From: Campanula takesimana
Taxonomy: Eukaryota; Streptophyta; Magnoliopsida; Asterales; Campanulaceae
Direction: 5' to 3'
DNA length: 64,000 bases
NCBI GenBank assembly: GCA_026119855.1
Contig: JAOWBW010000112.1
Span: forward strand, 1,178,001 to 1,242,000
The translations under genes and the position numbers were made by a program. Below are positions 1 through 8,652 of this stretch, piece after piece. The notes beneath the pieces are model-generated. The model was not told the origin of the DNA. It did no database searches and worked only from the letters and a program-made list of their open reading frames with translations. Positions within the stretch are counted from its first letter, which is position 1; each line of letters starts with the position of its first letter.

Positions 1-292
1 AGGGGTCAAAGTGTAATTCTTGAAACTTGAAAGGATAACTATCCTTCCTTCTCTGGGAAGATCATTATTCCCCAAATCTTTCTCGTTCTTTCTCTCTGTC
101 TCAGAAAAGAAAGTTAGGGTTTACCCTATTCTCGATCCCTCTTGCTTAATTATGCATTTGTTCGAAAATCTGACTCCGCATAAATGATCAGGGCGGTGAG
201 TAGAGCATTTCCTGCCAAACAGAAATTAGTTTGGGTGAATTTGATTTCGGAGTAGGTAAGTCACTAGCTCCTCCTTGCTTGTAATAACATGT

Positions 293-301
293 CTATATGT
301 T
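293..301. repeat. 9-bp TSD (CTATATGTT), left copy
   Basis: CTATATGTT occurs directly before the left terminus (293-301) and directly after the right terminus (5816-5824). The uninterrupted sister LTR carries the same word once (about 13322-13330), so the empty site is available inside the window. A 9-bp duplication is typical of Mutator-like elements. Confidence 0.92.
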
Positions 302-588
302 GGATTGGTTTATATACACAGCCCCTTATTTCCACAGCCCAATTAAATTACCAAAATACCCCTATATATATATATTTTTATTTTTTTTTTTCAATTTCAC
401 TCTCCTCACGTTCGCTCCCTAACCCGCTCTCTCTCTCTCTCGGTTTGAAACGACGAAAGAGAAACGAACGGTCTCTCTCACGGTCGTCGCTCACCGTCGC
501 CGTCGTCGTTCTCTCTCGCTCGCTCTGTGTTCTTCTATCTCACCTCTCTCTCTCACAGTAAAAAAAAAAAAAAACTTTCGAAATTGAA

Positions 589-3369
589 ATGGTGAAACTT
601 AAAATACCCAAGACCGCCGCCGGGACCGCCGCCGCCACAACCGCCGCCCACATCGCCGCCGGGACTAGCTCGTCTACAGCGCCTGTGAAAAAGGTAAGCA
701 ATTTCGAGCCTTATTTTACATTTCTATATTCCCAAAGTATATTTTTTTGAAATTGAAATTGGTGTGTCTCGTGTAACACAACTCGAGATGCATCTCGGGT
801 GTGTTTACACGAGACAAGTCTCGTATAAAACCACTCGAGATGCATCTCGAATGGTGTTACACGAGATGTCATCTCGTGTAAACCCACTCGAGATGCATCT
901 CGAGTGGTGTTACACGAGATGGATCCTTCTGAATATTGTGAATTATCAGTCAGCATTGTGTTCATTTATTTAATCTACTGTAACTGTCGCTAATGTATAT
1001 TCTCTTATTTGTGTTTTTTGTAGGCACGTGATCCTATGACCGTTTCAGCTAGAAAGAGGAAGGCTGAAGAGCGTTTGGAGAGAGGAGAAAACCGGAGCAA
1101 GGCTCGGAATGACGAGGATGCCACAGCTGATGATGAGCAGGAGGATAGGGAGGAGGAGGCGGCAGCAGATGATGATGTTCAGGAGGAGGAGGCGGCGGTC
1201 GATGGGGATAGTGAGGAGGAGGAGGAGGATAGTGATGATGGGGAGGAGGAGAGTGATAGTGATGATGGGGAGGAGGAGAGTGATAGTGATGATAGGGATG
1301 AGGATGGGGAGGGGCAGGAGGGGGGGGGGCAGGATGATGAGGAGGTGGAGGTGGGGGTGAAGGAGGAGGAGGATGATGAGGATGATGATGTAGTAGAGCC
1401 GCCTAGACCTCTGAGACACGGGAGGAGGCGGGGTCAGGATGCGCCACCATCATGGCAGCTTCAGAGGGACCCCGGTGGTGGGCCAGAGGATGTTTCACTG
1501 ATGTACGGGTTCGGTGACCACCGAGCCAGACAGATTTGGGGTGACTCTACTACTGAGGGATTGGTGACTTTCCATACGAGACTCACGCATCTTGCACAGT
1601 AAGCTTAGCATTAATGTGAAATGTTTTAAATATTGAAGTTATTTATACCACACACTCTAAATATTCCATTAATTATCATCCTATGCTGCTTTTCTTGAGT
1701 ACTGATAATATTTTTTGTTTCGAATGAACAGGTTCAAGCGTGATGAGCAGCCGGTTGCTGATAGAGCCTGGCTGGCCCTCGTAGATGCCTCTGGCCTCCA
1801 GCATCTGCATGATTCCGTCATTCATAGGCCTAACCATGCCCTCCTAACGGCATTTTTGGAACGGTGGTCTCCCGAGACTAACTCGTTCCACATGCCGTGG
1901 GGGGAGATGACGATTACTTTACATGACAGTTTTTCATATCCTGGGTATGTTTTTATAACATCGCTTCGATACTCCATTCACAATTATATAACTGTCTACA
2001 TATATTATATGAACTGTCTACATTCATCTCTTATACTAAAATGTGTTATTGCATCTTCAATTTACAGGTATCAGGATTGATGGTGGAGTTGTTCGCTATA
2101 CGGATCCAGCGCCTGACGTATCTGGCATCTCTAGACACCTCCAGTTGAGCGGCACTGGTTATTTATTGAGGGATGTCAGGCGTCTATTTACTCAGCGTAG
2201 AGGCGGCATGACAGATGCCCATCGTGCGTCCGCGTATATCCTGCACCTATTGGGTTGCACGATGTTCGTGGACAAGAGCGGGGATAAGGTGCCCGCAGCC
2301 TACCTGCCCCTGTGCATGGATCTAGCCAGCCTCCCCACTCTTTCCTGGGGATCAGCCACTTTGGCATATATGTACCGAGAGTTGGGGAAGGCGTCCAGAT
2401 CCGGATGCAAGCAGATGGGCGGTTGTGCGGCTCTCCTAGAGGTACATCTTACTCTATTCACTATCTTTTTACTGTCTACTCCCCCCCCTGTTATTAAATG
2501 TTGCATTTGAGTAGTATTTAATACTTTTTTACATACATCTCAGGCCTGGATATACGAGTACTTTCCGGGTTTTCGGCGAGTTACTGACCCCCATTGGCAG
2601 CAGGGGCAGCCGAGAGCCCGTAGATGGTCTCGTGATGATTCGGCTGGGAGGACGTTTGATCATCTTGTGCAGTATCGCCGCATTCTTGACAGGATGGGGG
2701 CTGACAGTGTGAGTTATTCATATTAAAACTATTATACGTTTTTGTGTCGTTCCTTCCGATATTCTGTTGACTTTGCCTAACAATGTCTACTCACAGGTTA
2801 TTTGGACTCCTTATGGGACCGGGTCGGACGCGATACTGCCTGTTTCATACTACAGGGGTGTTATACGCTTTTGTGACATCACAGAGGCGTATATGCCTGA
2901 TCGTGTGACTAGGCAGTTCGGGTACCAGCAGAGGATCCCCAGACTGCCCCCCATGGCGACCGAGTTATGCGTTTTGGCAAAGGGTCAGAAGGGGTACCAG
3001 AAGCGTTACGGTGACGGAGATCAGGTTTGGCAGGAGTGGGTGGCTTTTGGCATGGCGGAGTTTAGGGCCGATGTCCGTTGGGGGCCACTATTTACTGGAG
3101 ATCATCCCGTGGCTGTTCCCTTCGTGACTCCAGATTATATGTCTTGGTTTAGGGCTAGGAGTCATGTTCAGATAGCTAATCCGATACACGATCCACCCGG
3201 TGACATTCCACCTCCCCCACCTGATGTTCCACCGCAGCCTTCTGTCGCAGGGATTGCGGAGTTGCGAGCTATCATACTTCCATTTTTGTCGGATCCCAGT
3301 GCCCCCGAGCACTGGCTAGTTGGTCTTAGACGGGCCGGTGAGATTTTAGGACTTCCACCGCAGCCTTAG
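589..3369 (+). CDS. plant mobile domain (PMD, aminotransferase-like) protein, 6 exons
   Basis: Six exons are supported by GT-AG junctions and frame: 589-693, 1024-1598, 1732-1944, 2068-2441, 2544-2708 and 2797-3369. Exon 1 encodes an Ala/Thr-rich leader. Exon 2 begins with a basic patch (RKRK), then a long Asp/Glu/Ser tract, then a GFGDHRARQIW motif. Exons 3-6 carry the plant mobile domain, with blocks such as LHDSVIHRPNHALLTAFLER, LRDVRRLFTQ, AWIYEYFPGFRR and VIWTPYG, and a Pro-rich tail. PMD proteins (Arabidopsis MAIN/MAIL1 family) are nuclear factors; PMD genes are also frequent transposon cargo, as here. No biochemical activity can be stated. The exons sum to one base more than a multiple of three; the misfit is at the exon 3/4 junction, so this copy may be frameshifted or use an unusual donor. 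Confidence 0.72.
694..1023 (+). other. intron 1 of the PMD gene, containing a palindrome cluster
   Basis: Donor GTAAGC at 694 and acceptor TTTTTTGTAG ending at 1023 join exon 1 (phase 0) to a frame that reaches the in-frame ATG at 1036. The intron holds palindrome cluster A. Confidence 0.7.
766..921. repeat. palindrome cluster A (TCTCGTGTAA...TTACACGAGA)
   Basis: Three consecutive ~50-bp near-perfect palindromes separated by AA and GT. Each has outer arms of the type TCTCGTGTAA / TTACACGAGA and a central CGAGATGCATCTCG dyad. The ORFs read through this block on both strands are artefacts of the repeat. Confidence 0.9.
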
Positions 3370-3488
3370 GATTTTATTTTATTTTTGCTTTTCATTGTAT
3401 TGTAATGTAATGGACACATTTTATTCTAGTTTTTATTGACACCTCTACTAGTTTGTTAATATGATGGTATTTTTATTTTAGTTATCGT

Positions 3489-3630
3489 TTTAAATCCCCC
3501 CCCCTCGATTCAATAGTTTATTCTAGTGTTTCGTAAACACCCCCCCACCCCCACCCCCACCCCGAGGACATGATGTTTTGCTGTTGTTGTTGCTGTTGTG
3601 TTGTAGTTGCTGGTGTTGAGACTACTGATG
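3489..3630. other. non-coding spacer 3' of the PMD gene
   Basis: Low-complexity C-rich runs (CCCCCACCCC) and TTG/CTG-type simple sequence lie between the PMD stop codon and palindrome cluster B. Similar TTGCTGCTG sequence precedes cluster C, so the low-complexity lead-in and the palindromes seem to be repeated as a unit. Confidence 0.5.
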
Positions 3631-3774
3631 TATCTCGTGTAAACCCACACGAGATGTGTCTCGTGTGGGTTTACACGAGATGCATCTCGTGTGTGTTTAC
3701 ACGAAACAAGTCTCGTATAAACCCACTCGAGATGCATCTCGAGTAGTTTTACACGAGATGTCATCTCGTGTAAA
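3631..3774. repeat. palindrome cluster B
   Basis: Same family as cluster A: an ATCTCGTGTAAACCCACAC arm matched by its complement, then CATCTCGTGTGTGTTTACACGA, then a second ~50-bp palindrome with the central CGAGATGCATCTCG dyad, then another CATCTCGTGTAAACCC half-unit. Confidence 0.9.
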
Positions 3775-3775
3775 C

Positions 3776-4165
3776 CCTAATAATGTCACAAATTCCTAAC
3801 TCAATTTCCATTTGGATTTTGAGGAAAGTGATACTAATGAAAAACACTTTAAATGTCATTTAGAGCCTAGAAAAAAAAATAAAAAAATAAACTAGGTGGT
3901 CGTATACCATTTTCACAACATCGGGGCATTTTCCTTAAAACCCTAAAAACCCTAATAATGTCACAAATTCCTAACTCAATTTCCATTTGGATTTTGAGGA
4001 AAGTGATACTAATGAAAAACACTTTAAATGTCATTTAGAGCCTAGAAAAAAAATAAAAAAAAATAAACTAGGTGGTCGTATACCATTTTCACAACATCGG
4101 GGCATTTTCCTTAAAACCCTAAAAACCCTAATAATGTCACAAATTCCTAACTCAATTTCCATTAT
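3776..4165. repeat. ~175-bp tandem repeat, about 2.2 copies
   Basis: The word TAATGTCACAAATTCC recurs at 3781, 3956 and 4132 (periods 175 and 176). The first two copies are almost identical across the whole unit and the third breaks off after about 35 bp, ahead of the second low-complexity lead-in. Confidence 0.9.
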
Positions 4166-4235
4166 GTCTCAAATTTTTTGCTGCTGTATTGTTGCTGTTG
4201 TGCTGTTGTGTTGCTGCTACTGTTTAACTGCTGCT

Positions 4236-4347
4236 GATGTGTCTCGTGTAAGTCCATACAAGACATATCTCGTGTTGTATAACACGAGACTTGTCACGTG
4301 TAAAACCACACGAGATATGTCTCGTGTGGACTTACACGAGACACATC
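4236..4347. repeat. palindrome cluster C with perfect 21-bp arms
   Basis: Positions 4236-4256 and 4327-4347 are exact reverse complements (arm core GTCTCGTGTAAGTCC). Inside them lie two shorter palindromes with ATCTCGTGTTGTATAACACGAGA and CACGTG/CACGAGA type arms. The cluster ends just before the OTU protease gene. Confidence 0.92.
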
Positions 4348-4392
4348 ATCAGCAACATCAATTTTTTTTAACACTTTCAAACAACAGTATGA

Positions 4393-5382
4393 ATGCTTCT
4401 CACTCTTTTTTCTTTGCCCTATTTCAGGTCTAGATGTGCATTCATTGCATCAACCCAAGCGAGTTCGGAGTCCACCCGCAAACGGAAATCACCTTCAGGA
4501 CCCACACCATCTACCCCTGCTAGTACTCCTACGTCTCATCCACCAGTAGCTCCTTCCGGTCGTGGGAGAGGACGGGGTCGAGGCCGAGGTCGAGGTCGAG
4601 GACGGGGACGGGATCAGGGTCAGGGTCCTGGAGAGGGAAATGGACAGCCCAATTATACTAGTTTATACAGCTCCCCGTATGTAGAGTCTTTTCCGCCTTT
4701 CATTACCCCGCGTATTGGAGGCATCATAGATGTGGCATCAGATGGACATTGTGGCTATAGAGCCGTAGCAGCACAGATATACGGAGATGAGGAGAAGTGG
4801 GCTGAAGTGCGCACAGAATGTTACAATGAGGTGCTTGCTCGCCAAGACCTTTACGAAAGAGTTCTACCTTGGATATCGGTAAGAGAACTCTTACGTAAGA
4901 TTGCTTGCTATAGCCGGACGGCGCCCAGTGATTATTGGATGGAGCTCCCAGATCTTGGGCACATCATTGCCACGAGGTATAATGTGGCGTTCATTTCTTA
5001 CTCGACTAGCGGTGGTATGTTATGCCTTCCAGTGACTGCACCAGTACAACCACCGGTGAACACAGTTGTGGTGGGACAAGTCAATGGAAACCATTTTATA
5101 GCGGTATGAAACTTAATTGTCTCATCTATATTAGTTATATTTAGTTGTCTTACTTATATTCATTATATTTCATTGTCTTGTATTTAACTGTTATTACTTT
5201 TGCAGCTGCGCATGTTAGGCAATGATTACCCAATACCACCACCACCAAACCTTTATCGGAACCGCTGTGATCCAACCGCAAGCCAACTACTCCTCCCATA
5301 CCAAGATAGGATAGCAGAGTTCAGTCAACTCTATGAGGAGGATACCGATGAAAGAAGACAAAGAAGATTACATATAGGATAG
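4393..5382 (+). CDS. OTU-type cysteine protease (deubiquitinase-like), 2 exons
   Basis: Exon 1 (4393-5103) and exon 2 (5206-5382) join in phase 0 across an intron with donor GTATGA and acceptor TTTTGCAG, giving about 296 residues. After a Ser/Thr/Pro-rich N-terminus there is an RG-repeat tract (residues ~57-73), then the OTU fold. DVASDGHCGYRAVA supplies the catalytic Asp117 and Cys120, and GQVNGNHFIA supplies the catalytic His234. OTU proteases cleave ubiquitin or ubiquitin-like conjugates. Plant OTU domains of this type often occur in transposon-encoded proteins, sometimes fused to a MULE transposase; here the domain stands alone behind the PMD gene. The start is uncertain: TTTCAG at ~4428 could be an acceptor joining an unseen upstream exon. 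The frame is open and the catalytic residues are present, so this gene may be functional. Confidence 0.78.
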
Positions 5383-5605
5383 TATATGTGTAATGGTTTT
5401 TGATTTATCCAGTTTGTATGAATGTTTGAATTATATGCTTATCCTTGTTAACACTTTTATTTCGTATACAATTAGGCGATAGTATATGTGTAATGGTCTA
5501 TTGATGTTTTGTGGAGATGTCCTATTTGAGAATCAAATTTCATTCCAAGTTATGTTTATTGTTGCTTTTGCTGTTGCGCTTGTGGAAAAGCAGGCTCAGA
5601 TGCCT

Positions 5606-5752
5606 ATGTCGTGTATAATTATACGAGATGAGAGCTTATATCTCGTGTATACATACACGAGATCTCATCTCGTGTGTACTTACACGAGATGTATCTCGTG
5701 TATATGTACACGAGATGTAAGCTCTAATCTCGTGTAAGTATACACGAGACGT
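5606..5752. repeat. palindrome cluster D
   Basis: At least five consecutive 20-26-bp palindromes with constant ATCTCGTGTA / TACACGAGAT arms and variable centres (TACATA, GTACTT, TATG, AGTA). An outer AGAGCTTA...TAAGCTCT pair encloses three of them. It lies between the OTU gene and the right terminus. Confidence 0.9.
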
Positions 5753-5815
5753 GCAAGGGCAGCGATGGAATTAAATGGGCTGTGTATTTACCGGGCTGTG
5801 TATATAGTTTTTGCC

Positions 5816-5824
5816 CTATATGTT
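5816..5824. repeat. 9-bp TSD (CTATATGTT), right copy
   Basis: Right-hand partner of 293-301; the interrupted LTR resumes here. Confidence 0.92.
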
Positions 5825-6204
5825 ATTCTTGATACTTGTGCTTGTTAATTTCGTGAATTGAATGAATTTTGTGATACTTGTAAAATTGGGACAAAGGGAG
5901 TATTCTCAGACTTTGTAAATGAAAGGAATAGACTTGAAATAATGTCCTGAGCATGTTAGTATATGCCTTGGAAGTGTTAGTAATTGATACTTATACTTTT
6001 GGGATGGTGAAATATTTAAATGGAATAAAAGAAAATTATTCTATTATTTGTGGGATGGTAAAAAGAAATGAAATACACTTGAAAGAATGTCCTGGGTGTG
6101 TTAAGTACTCCTAGGTAGTGTATATGTGTTAGTAAAAGTATACTCCTACGCTTGGGACGGAGAATTCTTAAGCCTGGAAAGAAATTGGGGTTTGCTGGAA
6201 ATGG

Positions 6205-6405
6205 TAGCGAGCGCCCGCCTGGTATGTGCCGAGTGCCTGCCTGATAGTCTTAGGAGCGCCCGCTTAGTCAGTTGCCGAGCGCCCTCTTACCTCGTGTTTC
6301 ATGACCAAAATCCCTGTTGACCAGGAGCGCCCGCTTGGTCCTTGCCGAGCGCCCGCATGGTCAGTTGTCGAGCGCCCGCCCGGGTAAGAGTGAGCGCCCG
6401 CCCGG
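6205..6405. repeat. GAGCGCCCGC motif cluster in the 5' LTR
   Basis: Seven or more irregularly spaced copies of GAGCGCCCGC(C/T)(T/C)GGT alternate with GTCAGTTGCC-like spacers. It is far more GC-rich than the rest of the LTR. The same cluster is at 13710-13912 in the 3' LTR. Confidence 0.85.
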
Positions 6406-8638
6406 TCCCCTGTTTTAACAAAAGTGGTTTAAACTCAAATGAAATGAAACCCTACCCCTCCTAAGGCATAGATCCTTAGTATAAGATGTCCTAGCAAGTG
6501 TATATGTACCTTTTGGGGCATTAGAACTTAGTCTTGAACATGAGTACTCATAGAATTAAAATGAGAACTTGAGCCTAAGAGTAAGAACTCTTTTAATTGT
6601 CTTAAAAGTGCTATGAACAAGCACTAATGTGTTATATGTGTCATGAAACCAATGTTTGTGTACCTTAGGGGCACTAGAACAATGTCTTGAGATAACTCTT
6701 TTACTTAGCTTGAACTTGAAGTATAAGACAATTAAATCTTGTATATGACTTGAATATCCAAAGATTAGAATAATAACCTGAGTATAAGATAATTAATTCT
6801 TGTACATATCTTGAACATCCAAAGAATTGGAATGAGAACTTGAATGTAAGATGATAAAATCTTGTACATGACTTGAAACCAATACATGTGCATGGTAATG
6901 AACTTGAAAGTGCTATGAACAAGCACTGACGTGTTAGAACTATTCTTGATGTGTATGTGCAAATCTTGCACATAACTACTTGATAGAATGTGGCTTGTTG
7001 ATTACTTGATACATGATATGAATAACCAAAGAGTTGGAATATAGAACTAGATAGAGAATGAACAACTCTAAGACATACTTGAATCTAATACGTGTGTATT
7101 GAAAGTACTATGAACAAGCACTAATGTGCTAGTAATTGGTTTAATCGTGTATATACTTAATGAAGTATAGAAAGTATAAAGAAAATATCATGTTCTTGAG
7201 TTGAGTTCCTAAAGAAATAGGGACTAGTGTAATATGAGGATAATTCATAAAACAATGATTATAGAACACAATATGTGTTGGAAAATGTATTCGATGATTA
7301 GCGATACATATACGCGAGATATGATTGTGACTAGGTACAATACGACCTATTCGACTACGTGCTTAGAGTCTAAGATGTTGGGCTTACTTGGAAGTAAGGG
7401 TATCGTGATAGACACATTAGTGTGTTAAAGGTTATATGAATATGTACGTGTAAATATTTCATATGAAAAAGTGATATAGTATGACTTACCCTACTACTTG
7501 GTTGGGGTATGTTATTAATAGACTCTAATTTGGCTTGATTGTGTTACGTGGACACATTATGTGCCATTGTTATACTGATTTATATTCGCAATTATTGCGT
7601 ACGTGTACTTGTATTTGGTGAGCACATGATTACATGGTTCATGAAGAGCTAGTCCACTAATTTTGGACTTAGTTCTACTTTCGTAGTTCAAGTAAATACT
7701 ACTTGTGCATTCTTGTGTGAGTCCAGCTGGTCCTTGCTTGTTCGGAGATATATAGGTTCACGGTTATCGCGAGTGCTGGGGCTAAGTGATAATCAGGGAT
7801 CTATGTATCTGCGCTTGACCCCTTACTACCGATCATAGTAAGGGCATATAGCCTCTTTTGTTAGAGCAATACGCCTGATAAAGTGACTGCTATACCTCTT
7901 GTCTTGAATCTTGTTCTCGAGTGTGACACTGGTTACCGGTTCCTCTTGTGTACTGCACAGCAACAACTTGATTGATCGTGATTTGTCAACTGCAATAAGC
8001 AACGACAACAATGGTTTACTTGGGAGGAATAAGGTTGGAATATCCTTTGTAACGTGATAGTTTAGCCTTATATGCTAGTTACTTGATGAGTTGGCTTAGC
8101 CTCTCATATACTTGTTACTTGATAACATCTTGAGCATGATTACTTGATAATCTTCTTGATTTGCATGATTACATGATAACATGCTATGTACTTGTATCTA
8201 GTAACTTACTGAGATTTATCTCACCCCGTTCCTTGTTTATTTGTTCCCCCCCCCAGGAAAGCAAGTGGTAATACGTTGTGAGGCTCGACTTAGTAGGGGC
8301 CTATTTGGCAGGTTGTTCTTGTTGGGGATTGTTATCCTTTCCAGTTTTGGTGAGGACGATTTTGTATCAGTTGTTTAGACTCAGTATATTGGGTAGACTT
8401 GTATAGTTCTTGTAGTACCAGCTTATGTGGTAAGCATGTTTTCCGCTGTGTATAACCACATTTGGTTTAAATTTCTTGGTATAGAACTCGTTGTAAGCTA
8501 TCTTAGCTCGTTCCTCTTGAGTATATATATGATGTCAGTTTGATATAAGCAGATGTCATTCAGTTTCTCGTTTCTTGTTAGTCACGTGCACCAGGTTTGA
8601 GGTTCTATTAGGGAATCCCGGGACTTGGGGGCGTGTCA

Positions 8639-8652
8639 GTTGGTATCAGAGC
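8639..8652 (+). other. primer-binding site, initiator-Met tRNA
   Basis: GTTGGTATCAGAGC follows the LTR end after two bases. TGGTATCAGAGC is the standard complement of plant tRNA-iMet used by many gypsy and copia elements. Confidence 0.85.

Larger units (their letters stand above)
302..5815 (+). mobile_element. Mutator-like element carrying PMD and OTU protease genes
   Basis: This 5,514-bp insertion sits in the 5' LTR of the surrounding gypsy element with a perfect 9-bp TSD. Its termini are imperfect inverted repeats: both ends contain TATATACACAGCCC and, further in, CACAGCCCA followed by an AT-rich stretch, so similarity extends at least 45 bp. Inside are two spliced plus-strand genes, a plant-mobile-domain protein and an OTU-type cysteine protease, plus four clusters of palindromes and a 175-bp tandem repeat. 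I find no MULE/MURA transposase in any frame, so the element would need one in trans. Assignment to Mutator rests on the 9-bp TSD and the cargo type. Confidence 0.85.
1..8638 (+). repeat. 5' LTR (partial, split by the element at 302-5815)
   Basis: Positions 1-301 align with 13030-13330 and 5816-8638 align with about 13322-16190 of the 3' LTR, with scattered substitutions and small indels. It ends GGCGTGTCA immediately before the primer-binding site. Without the insert the LTR would be about 3.3-3.4 kb, large but normal for Tekay/Del chromoviruses. Short ORFs here (for example 6126-6320, 7234-7428) recur in the 3' LTR and are chance frames. Confidence 0.85.

Noticed and set aside
766..921. CRISPR-like appearance of regularly repeated dyads
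   Set aside because: Nuclear plant DNA, no unique spacers, and the repeats are nested palindromes inside a transposon.
711..973. ORFs on both strands through palindrome cluster A with repeated Thr-Arg-Asp-Ala-Ser-Arg peptides
   Set aside because: They translate the palindromic repeats; both strands give similar peptides because the DNA is self-complementary. They lie in the intron of the PMD gene.
1045..1419. 124-aa minus-strand ORF rich in Leu/Ile
   Set aside because: Antisense shadow of the Asp/Glu tract of PMD exon 2.
3930..4131. CCCTAAAAACCCTAA, telomere-like
   Set aside because: Only isolated words within the 175-bp tandem repeat; no telomeric array.
6126..6320. 64-aa ORF repeated at 13631-13825
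   Set aside because: Repeated because it is in both LTRs; the sequence is the GCGCCCGC motif cluster and shows no protein-like constraint.
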